From contig JAOAGY010000010.1 in assembly GCA_026415505.1 (NCBI GenBank), forward strand, positions 1-64,000: DNA of 64,000 nucleotides, in the 5' to 3' direction. The notes beneath the pieces were generated by a model that was given only the letters and a program-made list of their open reading frames with translations, had not been told where the DNA came from and ran no database searches. Below are positions 42,506-52,113 of this stretch, piece after piece. The position numbers and the translations under genes are program-made. Within the stretch, counting starts at the first letter, position 1. The number at the start of each line of letters is the position of its first letter. This DNA comes from Chlorobiota bacterium (GTDB lineage: Bacteria > Bacteroidota > Ignavibacteria > Kapaibacteriales > NICIL-2).

Positions 42506-44188
42506 CTACTGGAGCACTTTCGACAGTTCCACTCGTCGGTTGCGCCGATAGTACACATCGGTCGGCTCGCCCGCTCGGCGCGGCAAGAGCTGGCGTTCGC
42601 CGGCGGAAAGACCTTCGAGCAGCGACCGCGGCACACCACGCTTTTCCAACTCCTCGATGACGAATTCGACGCGGCGTCTGCCCAAATCGAGATTGTACGC
42701 ATCGCTGCCGTTGGGATCGGTGTGCCCGACCAGCACGACGCGCTTGATGCGATCGCGATAGCGCAGTATGTTCGCCGCCACTCGATCGAGTTCGTCCGAC
42801 CAGCGGCGGTCGGTCTGCATCCCGTTGGAGTCGAGCACGAACTCGTAGGGCACGCGCGCTTGGTCGTGCGGGAAGTTGATGCGGAGCGTCAAGACTTCGG
42901 GAATCGTCAAATCCTCGGCGAGCGTCACGAGCGTGTCGTCGCGCGAGATGCGAAGGCGGCGTGTGTCGTAGAAACCCGATTCGCTCTGTGCGGTAAGCTC
43001 CAGCTCGCGTTCGGTCGGGACGGTGACTTCGAACGTGCCGCTCGAATCGGTTTCCGTTCGAGCGACCGTTCGGCGACGCTCGATATCGCGAACGCTGACG
43101 TCGGCACTGGCGACCGGGCGTTTGTCGGATGTGCGCACTTTCCCGCGAACACGAGCGCGCGGTGTTTCGTCGGAGTCGGTGGGTTCCTCGTCGTGTGCGA
43201 CGGCAGGTGGCAGTGCTTTCGGACGCTCGACGCGGTCGGCGACGTAGAGATCGAAGTTCCGCTCGCGGTGGTTGGAACTCCAGTAGAGCAGCGTGCGCCA
43301 ATCGCCTGGCGTGGAGGGAAACAGCTCGTCTGCGCTGGTGTTGATCGGCGGGCGGAGGTTCGTCGGCGTGCCTGCGACGACGCCGCTTGGTGTGCGCTGG
43401 AGCGGTGCAGCAAACAGATCGTACCCACCGACGCTTTCGTGACCGTTCGAGGCGAACAGCAGCGTGCCATCCGCTGCGATGAACGGCGACAGCTCGTCGC
43501 ACGGCGTGTTGACCGCCGGACCGAGATTGCGCAGCGTGTCCCACTGTCCGCTGGCAAGTCGCCGCGAGTACCACAAGTCCAGCCCGCCGTAGCCGCCCTC
43601 GCGATTGGATGCGACGACTATCAACGCTCCGTCGCTCGAAAGCGCCGGATGCGACGTCCACTGCTGCTGCTCGATCGGCAGAGGTGCGATGCGGATGCTC
43701 GATGCATCGGTGAGAGTTCCGCCGATGCTGACGACGCGCGCGAGACGGGAACCATCCGGCAGCACACCGGCGAGGATCGTTTCGCCGCTTCGGCTGATGC
43801 TGCCGATGCTGCGATAACCGTTGGGTACGAAATCGCTGCCGGTAACAGCGAGCGAATCGGCGGCGATCAGGTGCACGGCGACCAGTTGCTGCTGTGCTGT
43901 CGTGCCGCGCGTGAGGGCGCCGCGCTGCGAGCCGAAAAAGCACACGGCGTATTCCTGCGCGTCGGTCGCGGCGCCCCGCACCGGACGGATGCGCCACCAG
44001 AAGCGTTCGTCGCGATGCGGCGGAACGGTCGAGGTGTCGAGCGGCTCGCCCGACCACGCGGCTGGCTGGCACTGCGGCGTCGGCGGTGGCGGACATTCCA
44101 GCAAGCGAACCGACGGCGATCGTTGCAAAGCGACGTCGCGACAACCGACGACGACGAGGCAGAGAGCGACAGCGATCAGAACGTGCAT
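42506..44188 (-). CDS. PD40 / carboxypeptidase-regulatory / OmpA lipoprotein (PorE-like)
   Basis: A 560-residue lipoprotein: lipobox LVVVGC with Cys16. Three PD40 (WD40-like) blades are visible at about 179-210, 233-263 and 288-318, each with an S/G-x-D-L/G-G-x-D-L-Y/F pattern. A carboxypeptidase-regulatory-like beta domain spans about 345-400. An OmpA peptidoglycan-binding domain occupies about 433-556 with VVLVGHTDPNGSDAYNLDLGRRR and YYRRNRRVELS. This is the architecture of PorE, the T9SS protein that links the machine to peptidoglycan, except that the N-terminal TPR is missing. It overlaps aat by 13 bases. Confidence 0.8.
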   Translation of the reverse strand: MHVLIAVALCLVVVGCRDVALQRSPSVRLLECPPPPTPQCQPAAWSGEPLDTSTVPPHRDERFWWRIRPVRGAATDAQEYAVCFFGSQRGALTRGTTAQQQLVAVHLIAADSLAVTGSDFVPNGYRSIGSISRSGETILAGVLPDGSRLARVVSIGGTLTDASSIRIAPLPIEQQQWTSHPALSSDGALIVVASNREGGYGGLDLWYSRRLASGQWDTLRNLGPAVNTPCDELSPFIAADGTLLFASNGHESVGGYDLFAAPLQRTPSGVVAGTPTNLRPPINTSADELFPSTPGDWRTLLYWSSNHRERNFDLYVADRVERPKALPPAVAHDEEPTDSDETPRARVRGKVRTSDKRPVASADVSVRDIERRRTVARTETDSSGTFEVTVPTERELELTAQSESGFYDTRRLRISRDDTLVTLAEDLTIPEVLTLRINFPHDQARVPYEFVLDSNGMQTDRRWSDELDRVAANILRYRDRIKRVVLVGHTDPNGSDAYNLDLGRRRVEFVIEELEKRGVPRSLLEGLSAGERQLLPRRAGEPTDVYYRRNRRVELSKVLQ

Positions 44189-44781
44189 TGGAGCGACAGT
44201 GCCTCCGTAAGTTTGGCAAGATACTGCCGACGCGGAATCTCGATCGCGCCGAGCGATACGGTGAACGGATTGGCGTATTGCGAATCGAGCAAGACGAAAC
44301 CTCGCTGGCGAAGGTGCTCGACCAAGTGCGCAAAACACACTTTCGCTGCGTTGCTGACATGCGAGAACATGGACTCGCCGAAAAACGCACCGCCGAGGGC
44401 AACGCCGTAAAGCCCGCCGACCAAACGATCCTCCTGCCACGCTTCGACCGAGTGCGCGTATCCCAACTGGTGCAATTGGCAGTACAGCCGAACGAGGTCT
44501 TTCGAAATCCACGTGTGCGGACGATCGGCGCAGGCGTGAATCACTTTTTCGAAATCGCCGTTTCTGCGCACGGTGAACACGCGCTTTTTCACCAAGGCAC
44601 GCACCGAGCGAGCGATATGGGCGCGATCGAGCGGAATGATCGCTCGCGGATCGGGCGAATGCCAGAGCACGACATGTTCGGTTTCCGCCATCGGGAAAAA
44701 GCCCGTGCGGTAGGCTTGGAGCAGTTGCTCGACGGTGACGAGCTTGCTCGGCTGTGGCATCAGGTGAAAAAACGCCGTCAT
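44176..44781 (-). CDS. aat: leucyl/phenylalanyl-tRNA--protein transferase
   Basis: Adds Leu or Phe from aminoacyl-tRNA to proteins with an N-terminal basic residue, marking them for ClpS/ClpAP degradation. The 201 residues show the family motifs: LLQAYRTGFFPMAE, LWHSPDPRAIIPL, TWISKDLVRLYCQLHQLGYAHSVEAW, and LVGGLYGVALGGAFFGESMFSHVSNAAK, then LLDSQYANP. It starts the minus-strand run with the PD40-OmpA gene and diverges from a barrel-protein gene. Confidence 0.94.
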   Translation of the reverse strand: MTAFFHLMPQPSKLVTVEQLLQAYRTGFFPMAETEHVVLWHSPDPRAIIPLDRAHIARSVRALVKKRVFTVRRNGDFEKVIHACADRPHTWISKDLVRLYCQLHQLGYAHSVEAWQEDRLVGGLYGVALGGAFFGESMFSHVSNAAKVCFAHLVEHLRQRGFVLLDSQYANPFTVSLGAIEIPRRQYLAKLTEALSLQCTF

Positions 44782-44855
44782 CGCTCCGTGTCGGCATACT
44801 CGACCGACGGCAAATTTCGCACTCGTGATTGTTTCACTTTTCCGGACACGATGCT

Positions 44856-45650
44856 ATGGCAGCACGACGTCAGTGGATACCGATGCTGATGATACTGGCG
44901 GCGACACTTTCGGCGCAGGACACTCATCAGCCGCCGATCGCCGGTGCCGGTCGCGACACGTTCGACGAGCAGCGCGAGATCGAACGCCTGCGCCAGCAGC
45001 CGCTCGAGTGGTTCGGCAGTTTCTACTTTGCCTACTCCCAGCCGCGCGGGAATTTCAAACGCTTCCTCGACAGCATCAACAACGGCTGGGGCTTGGGTTT
45101 CGGTTTCAACGGTGGTTACAAATTCCCCTCGGTGCCGATCGCTGTCGGTGCGATGCTCGATGTGCTCTTCTACGGCTCGCAGGAGCGGAAGTACAGCACA
45201 CCGTTGATCGTGGGCGGTGTGCCGCGGATGGTGTACGACACGGTCAATACCTCGATCACATTCGTGCCGATTACCGTCTTTGCGCGCATTGCGCCGGACA
45301 TCGGCTGGCTGCAGCCATACGTCGAAGCAGGAGCGGGGCTGACGGTGATTTCTTCGACGTACTCGCTCGAATCCAACCTGGGAGGCAAGCAAGACGATTC
45401 ACGATCGCATGTGCCGTTCCAGTACTCCATCGGTGCGGGCATCAACGTCAAAGTCGCCGACGTGTTCAACATTCCTGTGTCGCGACAGGCGTTCTACGTG
45501 CACCTGGGATTGCGCTACGTTTACGGCGATTTTTCCGACTACACCTTCTGGCGATTCAGCGACGACGGTAGCCGCGCTGTCGAGACGGTCACCGGTGCGT
45601 CGCGAACCGATTTGTACGTCGTTTCGCTCGGTGTTCAAGCAGCGTTTTAG
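44856..45650 (+). CDS. outer-membrane beta-barrel protein, unknown function
   Basis: A 264-residue exported protein: basic N-terminus MAARRQ, hydrophobic core, cleavage near LSA-QDT (about residue 20). The mature part is strand- and glycine-rich (WGLGFGFNGGYKF, YVEAGAGLTVISSTYSL, VSLGVQAAF) with a C-terminal phenylalanine, the outer-membrane barrel pattern. ATG 44856 was chosen for the signal peptide; a TTG nine codons upstream is in frame. It heads a plus-strand group of five genes to 48959. Confidence 0.7.
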   Translation: MAARRQWIPMLMILAATLSAQDTHQPPIAGAGRDTFDEQREIERLRQQPLEWFGSFYFAYSQPRGNFKRFLDSINNGWGLGFGFNGGYKFPSVPIAVGAMLDVLFYGSQERKYSTPLIVGGVPRMVYDTVNTSITFVPITVFARIAPDIGWLQPYVEAGAGLTVISSTYSLESNLGGKQDDSRSHVPFQYSIGAGINVKVADVFNIPVSRQAFYVHLGLRYVYGDFSDYTFWRFSDDGSRAVETVTGASRTDLYVVSLGVQAAF

Positions 45651-45680
45651 CATGTTTCACCATTTTTCGGAGAAAGCACC

Positions 45681-46097
45681 ATGAAAGCCACTGTCGCATT
45701 GCTCGCAACGTTCGTCGTTTTGCTTCCGGCGCTCGAGGGTTGCAAAAGCGCTGCCGATCATCGTTCGGACGTCGGCGCATCGCGCCGAGAAGATCTGACC
45801 GTCGGGAAAGTTCAGCGCGAGATCCGGCGTGGCATGAGCGGCGCAGAAGTCGCCGAAGCACTCGGCTCGCCGAACATCGTCACCAAAGACGCCGACGGAC
45901 GCGAAACGTGGGTCTATGACCGCATCGCAACCGAGGTGACGTACTCGGACAGCCAAAACGCGCTCTTTCTGATTCTGGCAGGGACGGCGAGCCAATCGGG
46001 CGCAACGCTTCGCACGCAAAAGACGCTGACGGTTGTCATCAAGTTCGACGACAAAGGTCGCGTCGACTCGTTTACCTACCACGCATCGAAATTTTAG
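45681..46097 (+). CDS. lipoprotein with SmpA/OmlA-like domain
   Basis: A 138-residue lipoprotein with lipobox LEGC (Cys21). The segment KVQREIRRGMSGAEVAEALGSPNIVTKDADGRETWVYDR is a clear SmpA/OmlA (BamE-like) domain motif, the R-x-G-M-S-x-x-E-V pattern. BamE supports the outer-membrane barrel assembly machine, but many similar lipoproteins have other roles. GGAG lies eight bases before the ATG. It lies between a barrel gene and another lipoprotein gene. Confidence 0.8.
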   Translation: MKATVALLATFVVLLPALEGCKSAADHRSDVGASRREDLTVGKVQREIRRGMSGAEVAEALGSPNIVTKDADGRETWVYDRIATEVTYSDSQNALFLILAGTASQSGATLRTQKTLTVVIKFDDKGRVDSFTYHASKF

Positions 46098-46109
46098 CCA
46101 GCGTGAGCC

Positions 46110-46691
46110 ATGAAAACACCGGTATGGGTCGTGGCGCTTGCTGCAGCAGTGCTGGGCGGATGTACCATCGTCAATCGCCCGCAGCCGCCGCAGCAGGAGC
46201 AAACGCAACTGGAGCGCCGACAGTACCAGCAGCGCGATTTCGACACCAGCGACACCAAGCTCGTCATGAAAGCCGTGCTCAACACGCTGCAGGACGACGG
46301 CTTCAGCATTCGCTTTGCCGACGCGGATTTTGGACTGATCACCGCTGTCAAGGAAATCATGCTCACCACTCGCTCCCAGGTCGGAGGGACGCGCTCGCCG
46401 GCGGAGACGTGGGCGGAGATTTTCGCCGCAGCGATCTCGCGCGGGCGTTCGCGGCCGACGACACCGCAGCAGCAACCGACGCGCTATCGCAACATCGAGC
46501 AGATCGAAGCGACGGTGAACGTCTCTCCGTTCGGTGCGCGCCAGACGCGCGTGCGGGTCAGTTTCGTCGCGCGTGTTCTCGATAACGAAGGTGCGCTCGT
46601 CGAATCGCAGCCAGTCACCGATCCGGACGTCTATCAGCAGTTTTTCCTCAAAGTGGACAAGGGCGTGTTCATCGAAAAGCAGAAGTTCTGA
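46110..46691 (+). CDS. lipoprotein, unknown function
   Basis: A 193-residue lipoprotein with lipobox VLGGC (Cys18) followed by a Gln/Pro-rich linker (about 24-40). The domain then reads RDFDTSDTKLVMKAVLNTLQDDGFSIRFADADFGLITAVKE, a motif common in small outer-membrane lipoproteins without known role. A second beta part, EQIEATVNVSPFGARQTRVRVSFVAR, follows. The start is 12 bases after the stop of the SmpA-like gene. Confidence 0.75.
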   Translation: MKTPVWVVALAAAVLGGCTIVNRPQPPQQEQTQLERRQYQQRDFDTSDTKLVMKAVLNTLQDDGFSIRFADADFGLITAVKEIMLTTRSQVGGTRSPAETWAEIFAAAISRGRSRPTTPQQQPTRYRNIEQIEATVNVSPFGARQTRVRVSFVARVLDNEGALVESQPVTDPDVYQQFFLKVDKGVFIEKQKF

Positions 46692-46704
46692 TCGCGGCTG
46701 CTGC

Positions 46705-46712
46705 TAATTTTG
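46705..46712 (+). promoter_or_regulatory. -7 box just before the PIG-L gene
   Basis: TAATTTTG, a perfect TAnnTTTG box seven bases before ATG 46719. If used, transcription would begin at or next to the start codon, giving a leaderless message. The -33 element is poor. Confidence 0.35.
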
Positions 46713-46718
46713 CCGCCC

Positions 46719-47594
46719 ATGAAAAACAGCGGATTGGTGCGGTTTGCGATCGGACTGATGGCGATGGGCGTGGTTGCTCTCGGGCAACCACGCATTCTCG
46801 TCGTGCAAGCACATCCCGACGACGAAACCGGTTGTGCAGCGCTGCTGTTCGCACTGGCGCGGTACCAGCGGGCGACAGTGGACATCTGCGTCGTCACCAA
46901 CGGGGAAGCGGGCTATCGCTATTCGACGCTGGCAGAGCAACTCTACCGGCTGCCGCTGACGATCGATTCGGTCGGGCGAACGCATCTGCCGCGCATCCGC
47001 AAACAGGAAATGCTTCAGTCGGCGGACATACTCGGCGTGCGTAGGGTGTTTTTCCTCGACGAACGCGATCACGCGTACAACCAGAGCCTGGAAGAGACGC
47101 TCGCCGTATGGGATACTGCTGCCGTGCGTCGGCGTCTGGAGCGCATCATCGTCGAGGGGCAGTACGACGTAGCGATAGGACTGCTGCCGACGCGCTCGAC
47201 CCACGGCGGACACAAAGCAGCGACCTATCTGCTCCTTTCTGCTGCTGCCCGTGTTGCGTCGGGGATGCCGGTGCTCGGCGTCGCTGCCGGTGATACGCTG
47301 CCCCCGCTGGAGCTGGAACCGTTCGCTGCCACTGCCGACCGTGCTGCGCCACTCGTGTTCGATCGCACGAGCAAATTCGGCTTCAACAGCCGGCTCGATT
47401 GGACGGCGGTCGTGCGCTGGATCGCTGCCGTGCACCGTTCGCAAGGACTGATGACGCTCGGACCGGTCGCAGCGCGCGAATACTACTGGCTGCTGTCTCC
47501 CCGAACCGCCGAAGCTCGCCGGAACGTCGAGCGATTGTTTTCGAACCTCGCTGCGACGCTCGACAAAGAACTTCCGAACTACTCTCGCCCCTGA
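46719..47594 (+). CDS. exported PIG-L family deacetylase
   Basis: A 291-residue zinc-dependent N-deacetylase of the PIG-L/LmbE family: [20 protein letters not shown] (about residues 32-51) holds the H-P-D-D metal motif, and a second histidine region is STHGGHKAA (about 158-166). Substrates are N-acetylated sugars or related compounds. A signal peptide or N-terminal anchor (about 5-22) places it outside the cytoplasm. ATG 46719 has no ribosome-binding site. It is 3 bases upstream of the nucleotide-sugar dehydrogenase gene, which supports a role in glycan metabolism. Confidence 0.87.
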   Translation: MKNSGLVRFAIGLMAMGVVALGQPRILVVQAHPDDETGCAALLFALARYQRATVDICVVTNGEAGYRYSTLAEQLYRLPLTIDSVGRTHLPRIRKQEMLQSADILGVRRVFFLDERDHAYNQSLEETLAVWDTAAVRRRLERIIVEGQYDVAIGLLPTRSTHGGHKAATYLLLSAAARVASGMPVLGVAAGDTLPPLELEPFAATADRAAPLVFDRTSKFGFNSRLDWTAVVRWIAAVHRSQGLMTLGPVAAREYYWLLSPRTAEARRNVERLFSNLAATLDKELPNYSRP

Positions 47595-47597
47595 ACC

Positions 47598-48959
47598 ATG
47601 AGCGCACGCACGTCACGTCGCTGGGAACGCCAGCTCCGAAACCGCATCGAAAGCCGCACCCTCGTCGTCGGCGTCGTCGGTCTCGGTTATGTCGGATTGC
47701 CGCTGGCGGTCGAATACGCTCGGAAAGGTATCCGCACGATCGGCTACGACGTCAGCGCCGAGAAGATCGCTGCGCTGCGAGGCGGCACGAACTACATCCG
47801 CGACCTCGACGACCGCGTTGTCGCCGACTGCGTCGCCAGCGGCATGCTCGATCCCACCGACGATGCGGCGCGTTTGGGCGAGTGCGACGTGGTGTTCATC
47901 TGCGTGCCCACACCGTTTACGGCGAACAAGGACCCGGACATTTCGTTCATTCTGGCAGCGACGCGCACGATCGCTACGCACAAACGCAGCGGGCAGCTCT
48001 ACGTGCTCAAAAGCACGACGTTCCCCGGCACGACGCGCCATTACGTCCAACCGCTGCTCGAAGAAGAACGCTTCCGCTGCGGGGAGGAATACTTTTTGGC
48101 GTTCTCGCCGGAGCGTGTGGATCCCGGCAACAAAGTCTGGCACACCGGCAATACACCGATCGTCGTCGGTGGCATTACACCGAGCTGCACCGAGCTTGCG
48201 CGTGCGGCGACGGCACTGGCGATCGAAAAAGTCGTGACGGTGTCCTCGCCGGAAGTCGCCGAGATGGAAAAGCTGCTCGAAAACATTTTCCGCAGCGTCA
48301 ACATCGCACTGGTCAACGAGCTGGCGCAGCTGTGCGATCGGATCGGTATCAACGTCTGGGAAGTCGTCGAGGCAGCAGCGACCAAACCGTTCGGTTTTAT
48401 GCCGTTCTATCCCGGACCGGGCATCGGCGGGCATTGCATTTTGATCGATCCGTACTACCTGTCGTGGATGGCGCGGCGGTACGATTTTACGACGAACTTT
48501 ATCGAGCTGGCTGCCGAGGTCAACGAGTCCATGCCGTATTACGTGCGCGACATGATCGTGCGGGAGATCGCGCGTCAGCCGGTGGAGCTGCGCAAAGCGC
48601 GCGTGCTGCTGCTGGGGATGGCGTTCAAACGCGACGTGGACGACTTGCGGCATTCCCCGGCGCTCAAAGTCGCCGAGCTGCTTCGCGTGGAAGGTGTCGG
48701 TCGCGTGGACTACTACGACCCTTACATCCCGTCGGTGGTCTTGTTCGAGGGAAGCGACCGTGCCGAAACGCTCTCCTCGCTGCCGCGACTGAATCGAGCG
48801 GTCCTCGAGCGTTACCACGTCGTTTGCGTGACGACCGACCATTCCTGTGTGGACTACCAGCAGGTGGCGCGTTACAGCCGCGTTGTCGTCGATACACGCA
48901 ACGCGTTGCGAGCGATTCCCAGCCGAGGCAATATTGTGCTTCTCGGCGACGGACGGTAG
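47598..48959 (+). CDS. nucleotide-sugar dehydrogenase (UDP-GlcA/UDP-ManNAcA dehydrogenase family)
   Basis: Oxidises a UDP- or GDP-hexose to the uronic acid with NAD in two steps. The 453 residues show the Rossmann motif [38 protein letters not shown], the helix [25 protein letters not shown], and the catalytic cysteine in [17 protein letters not shown] (about residue 277). The C-terminal domain has [22 protein letters not shown]. Resemblance to WbpA/WecC-type enzymes suggests UDP-HexNAc substrates. It follows the deacetylase gene by 3 bases and ends before the ribosomal promoter. Confidence 0.9.
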   Translation: MSARTSRRWERQLRNRIESRTLVVGVVGLGYVGLPLAVEYARKGIRTIGYDVSAEKIAALRGGTNYIRDLDDRVVADCVASGMLDPTDDAARLGECDVVFICVPTPFTANKDPDISFILAATRTIATHKRSGQLYVLKSTTFPGTTRHYVQPLLEEERFRCGEEYFLAFSPERVDPGNKVWHTGNTPIVVGGITPSCTELARAATALAIEKVVTVSSPEVAEMEKLLENIFRSVNIALVNELAQLCDRIGINVWEVVEAAATKPFGFMPFYPGPGIGGHCILIDPYYLSWMARRYDFTTNFIELAAEVNESMPYYVRDMIVREIARQPVELRKARVLLLGMAFKRDVDDLRHSPALKVAELLRVEGVGRVDYYDPYIPSVVLFEGSDRAETLSSLPRLNRAVLERYHVVCVTTDHSCVDYQQVARYSRVVVDTRNALRAIPSRGNIVLLGDGR

Positions 48960-48964
48960 CGCTG

Positions 48965-48997
48965 TTTGCAAAATCGAGGGTACGCACCGTATTTTTG
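48965..48997 (+). promoter_or_regulatory. promoter of the ribosomal protein superoperon
   Basis: TTTG (48965-48968), a 21-base spacer, then TATTTTTG (48990-48997): both Bacteroidota elements match fully. The predicted start near 49003 gives a leader of about 60 bases before rpsL. It is the only clear promoter found upstream of the 15-kb ribosomal gene run. Confidence 0.72.
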
Positions 48998-49063
48998 CGG
49001 GCTATTTCTGGAACGCCCAAAGCGTTTGGAGTCAGTGTCACCGTCGTAAGTAGCTCAACGCGC

Positions 49064-49453
49064 ATGCCAACGATCGCTCAGTTGATTCGGAAGGGTCGTC
49101 AAAAGCCCTTCAATAAGTCGAAGTCGCCGGCGCTGATGGGTTGCCCGCAGCGGCGAGGTGTCTGTACGCGGGTGTACACGACCACGCCGAAGAAACCGAA
49201 CTCGGCGTTGCGGAAGGTTGCCCGCGTGCGGTTGACCAACGGTATCGAAGTGACCGCCTACATCCCCGGCGAAGGGCACAACCTCCAAGAACACAGCATC
49301 GTGCTCGTTCGCGGCGGTCGGGTCAAGGACTTGCCTGGCGTGCGCTATCATATTGTTCGCGGAACGCTCGATACACAGGGCGTCAACGGGCGCATGCAAG
49401 GGCGCTCCAAGTATGGCGCCAAGCGTCCAAAACAAGCTGCAGCTAAGAAGTAA
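49064..49453 (+). CDS. rpsL: 30S ribosomal protein S12
   Basis: S12 sits at the decoding centre of the small subunit. The 129 residues begin [13 protein letters not shown] and contain the conserved loops [19 protein letters not shown] (with the lysine linked to streptomycin response) and [28 protein letters not shown]. Both lysines K43 and K88 (E. coli numbering) are the sensitive-type residues. It is the first gene of the superoperon; rpsG starts 18 bases downstream. Confidence 0.98.
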   Translation: MPTIAQLIRKGRQKPFNKSKSPALMGCPQRRGVCTRVYTTTPKKPNSALRKVARVRLTNGIEVTAYIPGEGHNLQEHSIVLVRGGRVKDLPGVRYHIVRGTLDTQGVNGRMQGRSKYGAKRPKQAAAKK

Positions 49454-49471
49454 TTACCGCGCCGAAATGCT

Positions 49472-49939
49472 ATGAGAAAGAAACGAGCACCAAAACGCTA
49501 CATCGAGCCGGATCCGCTCTATAACGACGTGATGGTCGCCAAGCTCATCAATTGCATCATGCGGGACGGCAAAAAGACCACCGCGCGCAAGATTGTGTAC
49601 GAAGCGTTCACGATCGTTGGGCAAAAAACCAAGCAGGACCCGCTCGAAGTGTTTCGCAGCGCAGTTGCCAATGTGGCGCCGGTTCTGGAGGTTCGTCCGC
49701 GCCGCGTCGGCGGGGCGACCTACCAGGTGCCGATGGAAGTGCGCGAGGAACGGCGGCTTTCGTTGGCATTGCGATGGCTCCGCGATTATGCGCGTGAGCG
49801 TCGCGATAAAACAATGGCAATCCGACTGGCAAACGAAATCATGGCTGCCGCTAACGGCGAAGGTGGCGCAATCAAGCGTCGCGATACCATGCACGCGATG
49901 GCGGAAGCCAACAAAGCATTCGCCCACTTCAAGTGGTGA
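49472..49939 (+). CDS. rpsG: 30S ribosomal protein S7
   Basis: Primary 16S-binding protein of the small-subunit head. The 155 residues start with MRKKRAPKR and contain [51 protein letters not shown] and [15 protein letters not shown] at the end, with the normal length for the family. It lies between rpsL and fusA as in the classic str operon. Confidence 0.98.
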   Translation: MRKKRAPKRYIEPDPLYNDVMVAKLINCIMRDGKKTTARKIVYEAFTIVGQKTKQDPLEVFRSAVANVAPVLEVRPRRVGGATYQVPMEVREERRLSLALRWLRDYARERRDKTMAIRLANEIMAAANGEGGAIKRRDTMHAMAEANKAFAHFKW

Positions 49940-49995
49940 GCACTCACCAGTTGTGGGCATGGCTCTTTGACGTACGATAACACGCAGTAGGCACG

Positions 49996-52071
49996 ATGGC
50001 TCGGCGGTTCGATATTCGGCGTGTGCGCAACATCGGAATCATGGCGCATATAGACGCCGGCAAAACCACGACGACCGAGCGCATCCTGTTCTATACCGGT
50101 ATGGCGCATCGGCTCGGTGAAGTGCACGAAGGCACCACGATCACCGACTACATGGCGCAGGAGCGTGAGCGTGGCATCACGATTACCTCGGCGGCGGTGT
50201 CGTGTACATGGCGCGATCACCGAATCACGATCATCGATACGCCAGGGCACGTCGATTTCACTGCCGAAGTCCAGCGATCCCTCCGTGTACTCGATGGCGC
50301 TATCGCTCTTTTTTCCGCCGTCGAGGGCGTCGAGCCACAATCGGAGACCGTGTGGCATCAAGCCGACCAATACCGAGTGCCGCGCATTGCCTACATCAAC
50401 AAGATGGACCGTGTCGGTGCGGATTTTTCGCGAGCGGTCCAGTCCATCGCCGATAAACTCGGCGCCAATCCGATACCGGTACAATTGCCGCTCGGCATGG
50501 AAGAGCAGTTCGCCGGTGTCATTGATCTGATTGCGATGCGCGCGATCGTTTTCGACGAAGCCTCACTCGGCACGCGATACAATGCGGTCGAAATTCCCGA
50601 TGCGTTCCGATCGGCAGCAGAAACAGCGCATGCCGCAATGGTCGAGCGCATCGTCGAACTCGACGACCGCCTGATGGAGCAGTATCTCGATGGCGTCGAG
50701 CCGACTGCCGAGCAGCTCAAAGCCGCGCTACGGACGGCGACGATTCAGCTCCGTGCCGTGCCGGTACTCTGCGGCTCGTCGTATCGCAACAAAGGCGTAC
50801 AGCAGTTGCTCGATGCAGTGGTAGATTATTTGCCATCGCCGCTCGATGTCGGTGCCGCCGTCGGGTACGATCCCAGCGATCCCTCGCGTCTGCTGCAACG
50901 TCAGCCGCTCGACGACGAGCCACTGTCGGCACTGGCGTTCAAGGTGGTCGCCGATCGGCATGCGGGACGGCTGGTATTTGTGCGGCTCTACTCGGGATCG
51001 CTCCAGCCGGGTCAGACTGTGCTGAATGTCTCGACAGGCAAGCGCGAGCGCGTGCAGAAAATCCTGCACATGCAAGCAGATCGGCGTGAGGAAATTCCGG
51101 AAGCGTTCGCCGGCGACATCGTTGCTATACCCGGACTGCGTGCGCGAACAGGCGAGACGATCGCCGATCAGAAACATCCGATCGTGTTCGAGCGAATCGA
51201 GTTCGTCGAGCCAGTGATCGTTCAAGCGATTGAGGCGCGGACGACAGCCGACCAAGACAAACTCGCTGCTGCACTGGCTGCGCTCGCTGACGAAGACCCG
51301 ACGTTTCGATATTCGACCGACCCCGAATCGGGACAGCTCGTTATCAGTGGCGTCGGTGAGTTGCACCTGGAAATTATCGTCGATCGTTTGGCGCGTGAGT
51401 TCGGCGTTCCGGTGCGTGTCGGCAAGCCGCAGGTCGCTTATCGCGAGACGATCACACACACTGCCCGGAAGCACGGACACTTCGAGCGCATGCAGGGACC
51501 GAAAGTCTTCGTTGCCGATGTCGAAGTCGAAGTCGGTCCGGCGCCGAGCGGTAGCGGATTCGTCTTCAGCGACGATCGCCCGCTCGAGGAGCGACAGTAT
51601 CTGCCGGTCGAGTGCATCCGTTCGATCGAAGACGGCGCGCGCGAGACGCTCATCGCCGGTCCGATCATGGGTTATCCGCTCATTGATATTGCTGTTCGTC
51701 TCCTGTCAGCCAGGAGTGGCGAAACTGAGCCGAACGATATCGCGTTTCGTGTCGCCACGTCGCTTGCGCTGCGCGAGGCATATCGCGAGGCAAGCCCGGT
51801 GCTTATGGAGCCGATAATGTCGCTGGAAGTGACGACGCCGGATGAGTTCATCGGCGATGTCATTGCCGATATCAACAGCCGGCGAGGTCGAATCGAACAG
51901 ATCGAGCAGCGCGGTGTCGTCACGCTCGTTCGAGCTACAGTGCCGTTGGCAGCGATGTTCGGTTACGTCACCCAGTTGCGGTCGCTGACCCAAGGGCGCG
52001 GGGCGTACACGATGTCGTTCTCGCACTATGAACCGGCAGTCGTCTCGACAATGCATCAATCGTACGCATAG
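49996..52071 (+). CDS. fusA: elongation factor G
   Basis: GTPase that drives translocation. The 691 residues have G1 in MAHIDAGKTTTTERIL (about 16-31), switch I RGITITSAA, G3 IDTPGHVDF, G4 INKMD, and domains II to V with FERMQGPKVFVADVEVEVG and SLEVTTPDEFIGDVIADINSRRG. Length is normal. Its place between rpsG and tuf marks it as the main EF-G. The spacers before and after are about 55 and 42 bases. Confidence 0.97.
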   Translation: MARRFDIRRVRNIGIMAHIDAGKTTTTERILFYTGMAHRLGEVHEGTTITDYMAQERERGITITSAAVSCTWRDHRITIIDTPGHVDFTAEVQRSLRVLDGAIALFSAVEGVEPQSETVWHQADQYRVPRIAYINKMDRVGADFSRAVQSIADKLGANPIPVQLPLGMEEQFAGVIDLIAMRAIVFDEASLGTRYNAVEIPDAFRSAAETAHAAMVERIVELDDRLMEQYLDGVEPTAEQLKAALRTATIQLRAVPVLCGSSYRNKGVQQLLDAVVDYLPSPLDVGAAVGYDPSDPSRLLQRQPLDDEPLSALAFKVVADRHAGRLVFVRLYSGSLQPGQTVLNVSTGKRERVQKILHMQADRREEIPEAFAGDIVAIPGLRARTGETIADQKHPIVFERIEFVEPVIVQAIEARTTADQDKLAAALAALADEDPTFRYSTDPESGQLVISGVGELHLEIIVDRLAREFGVPVRVGKPQVAYRETITHTARKHGHFERMQGPKVFVADVEVEVGPAPSGSGFVFSDDRPLEERQYLPVECIRSIEDGARETLIAGPIMGYPLIDIAVRLLSARSGETEPNDIAFRVATSLALREAYREASPVLMEPIMSLEVTTPDEFIGDVIADINSRRGRIEQIEQRGVVTLVRATVPLAAMFGYVTQLRSLTQGRGAYTMSFSHYEPAVVSTMHQSYA

Positions 52072-52113
52072 CATTCGTTCTTCATTGTTCCACAGTTCCT
52101 GTTCGGAGGTTTT

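Noticed and set aside
42419..44410. Plus-strand open frame of over 650 codons
   Set aside because: Antisense to the PD40-OmpA and aat genes, with shadow-frame composition and no recognisable feature.
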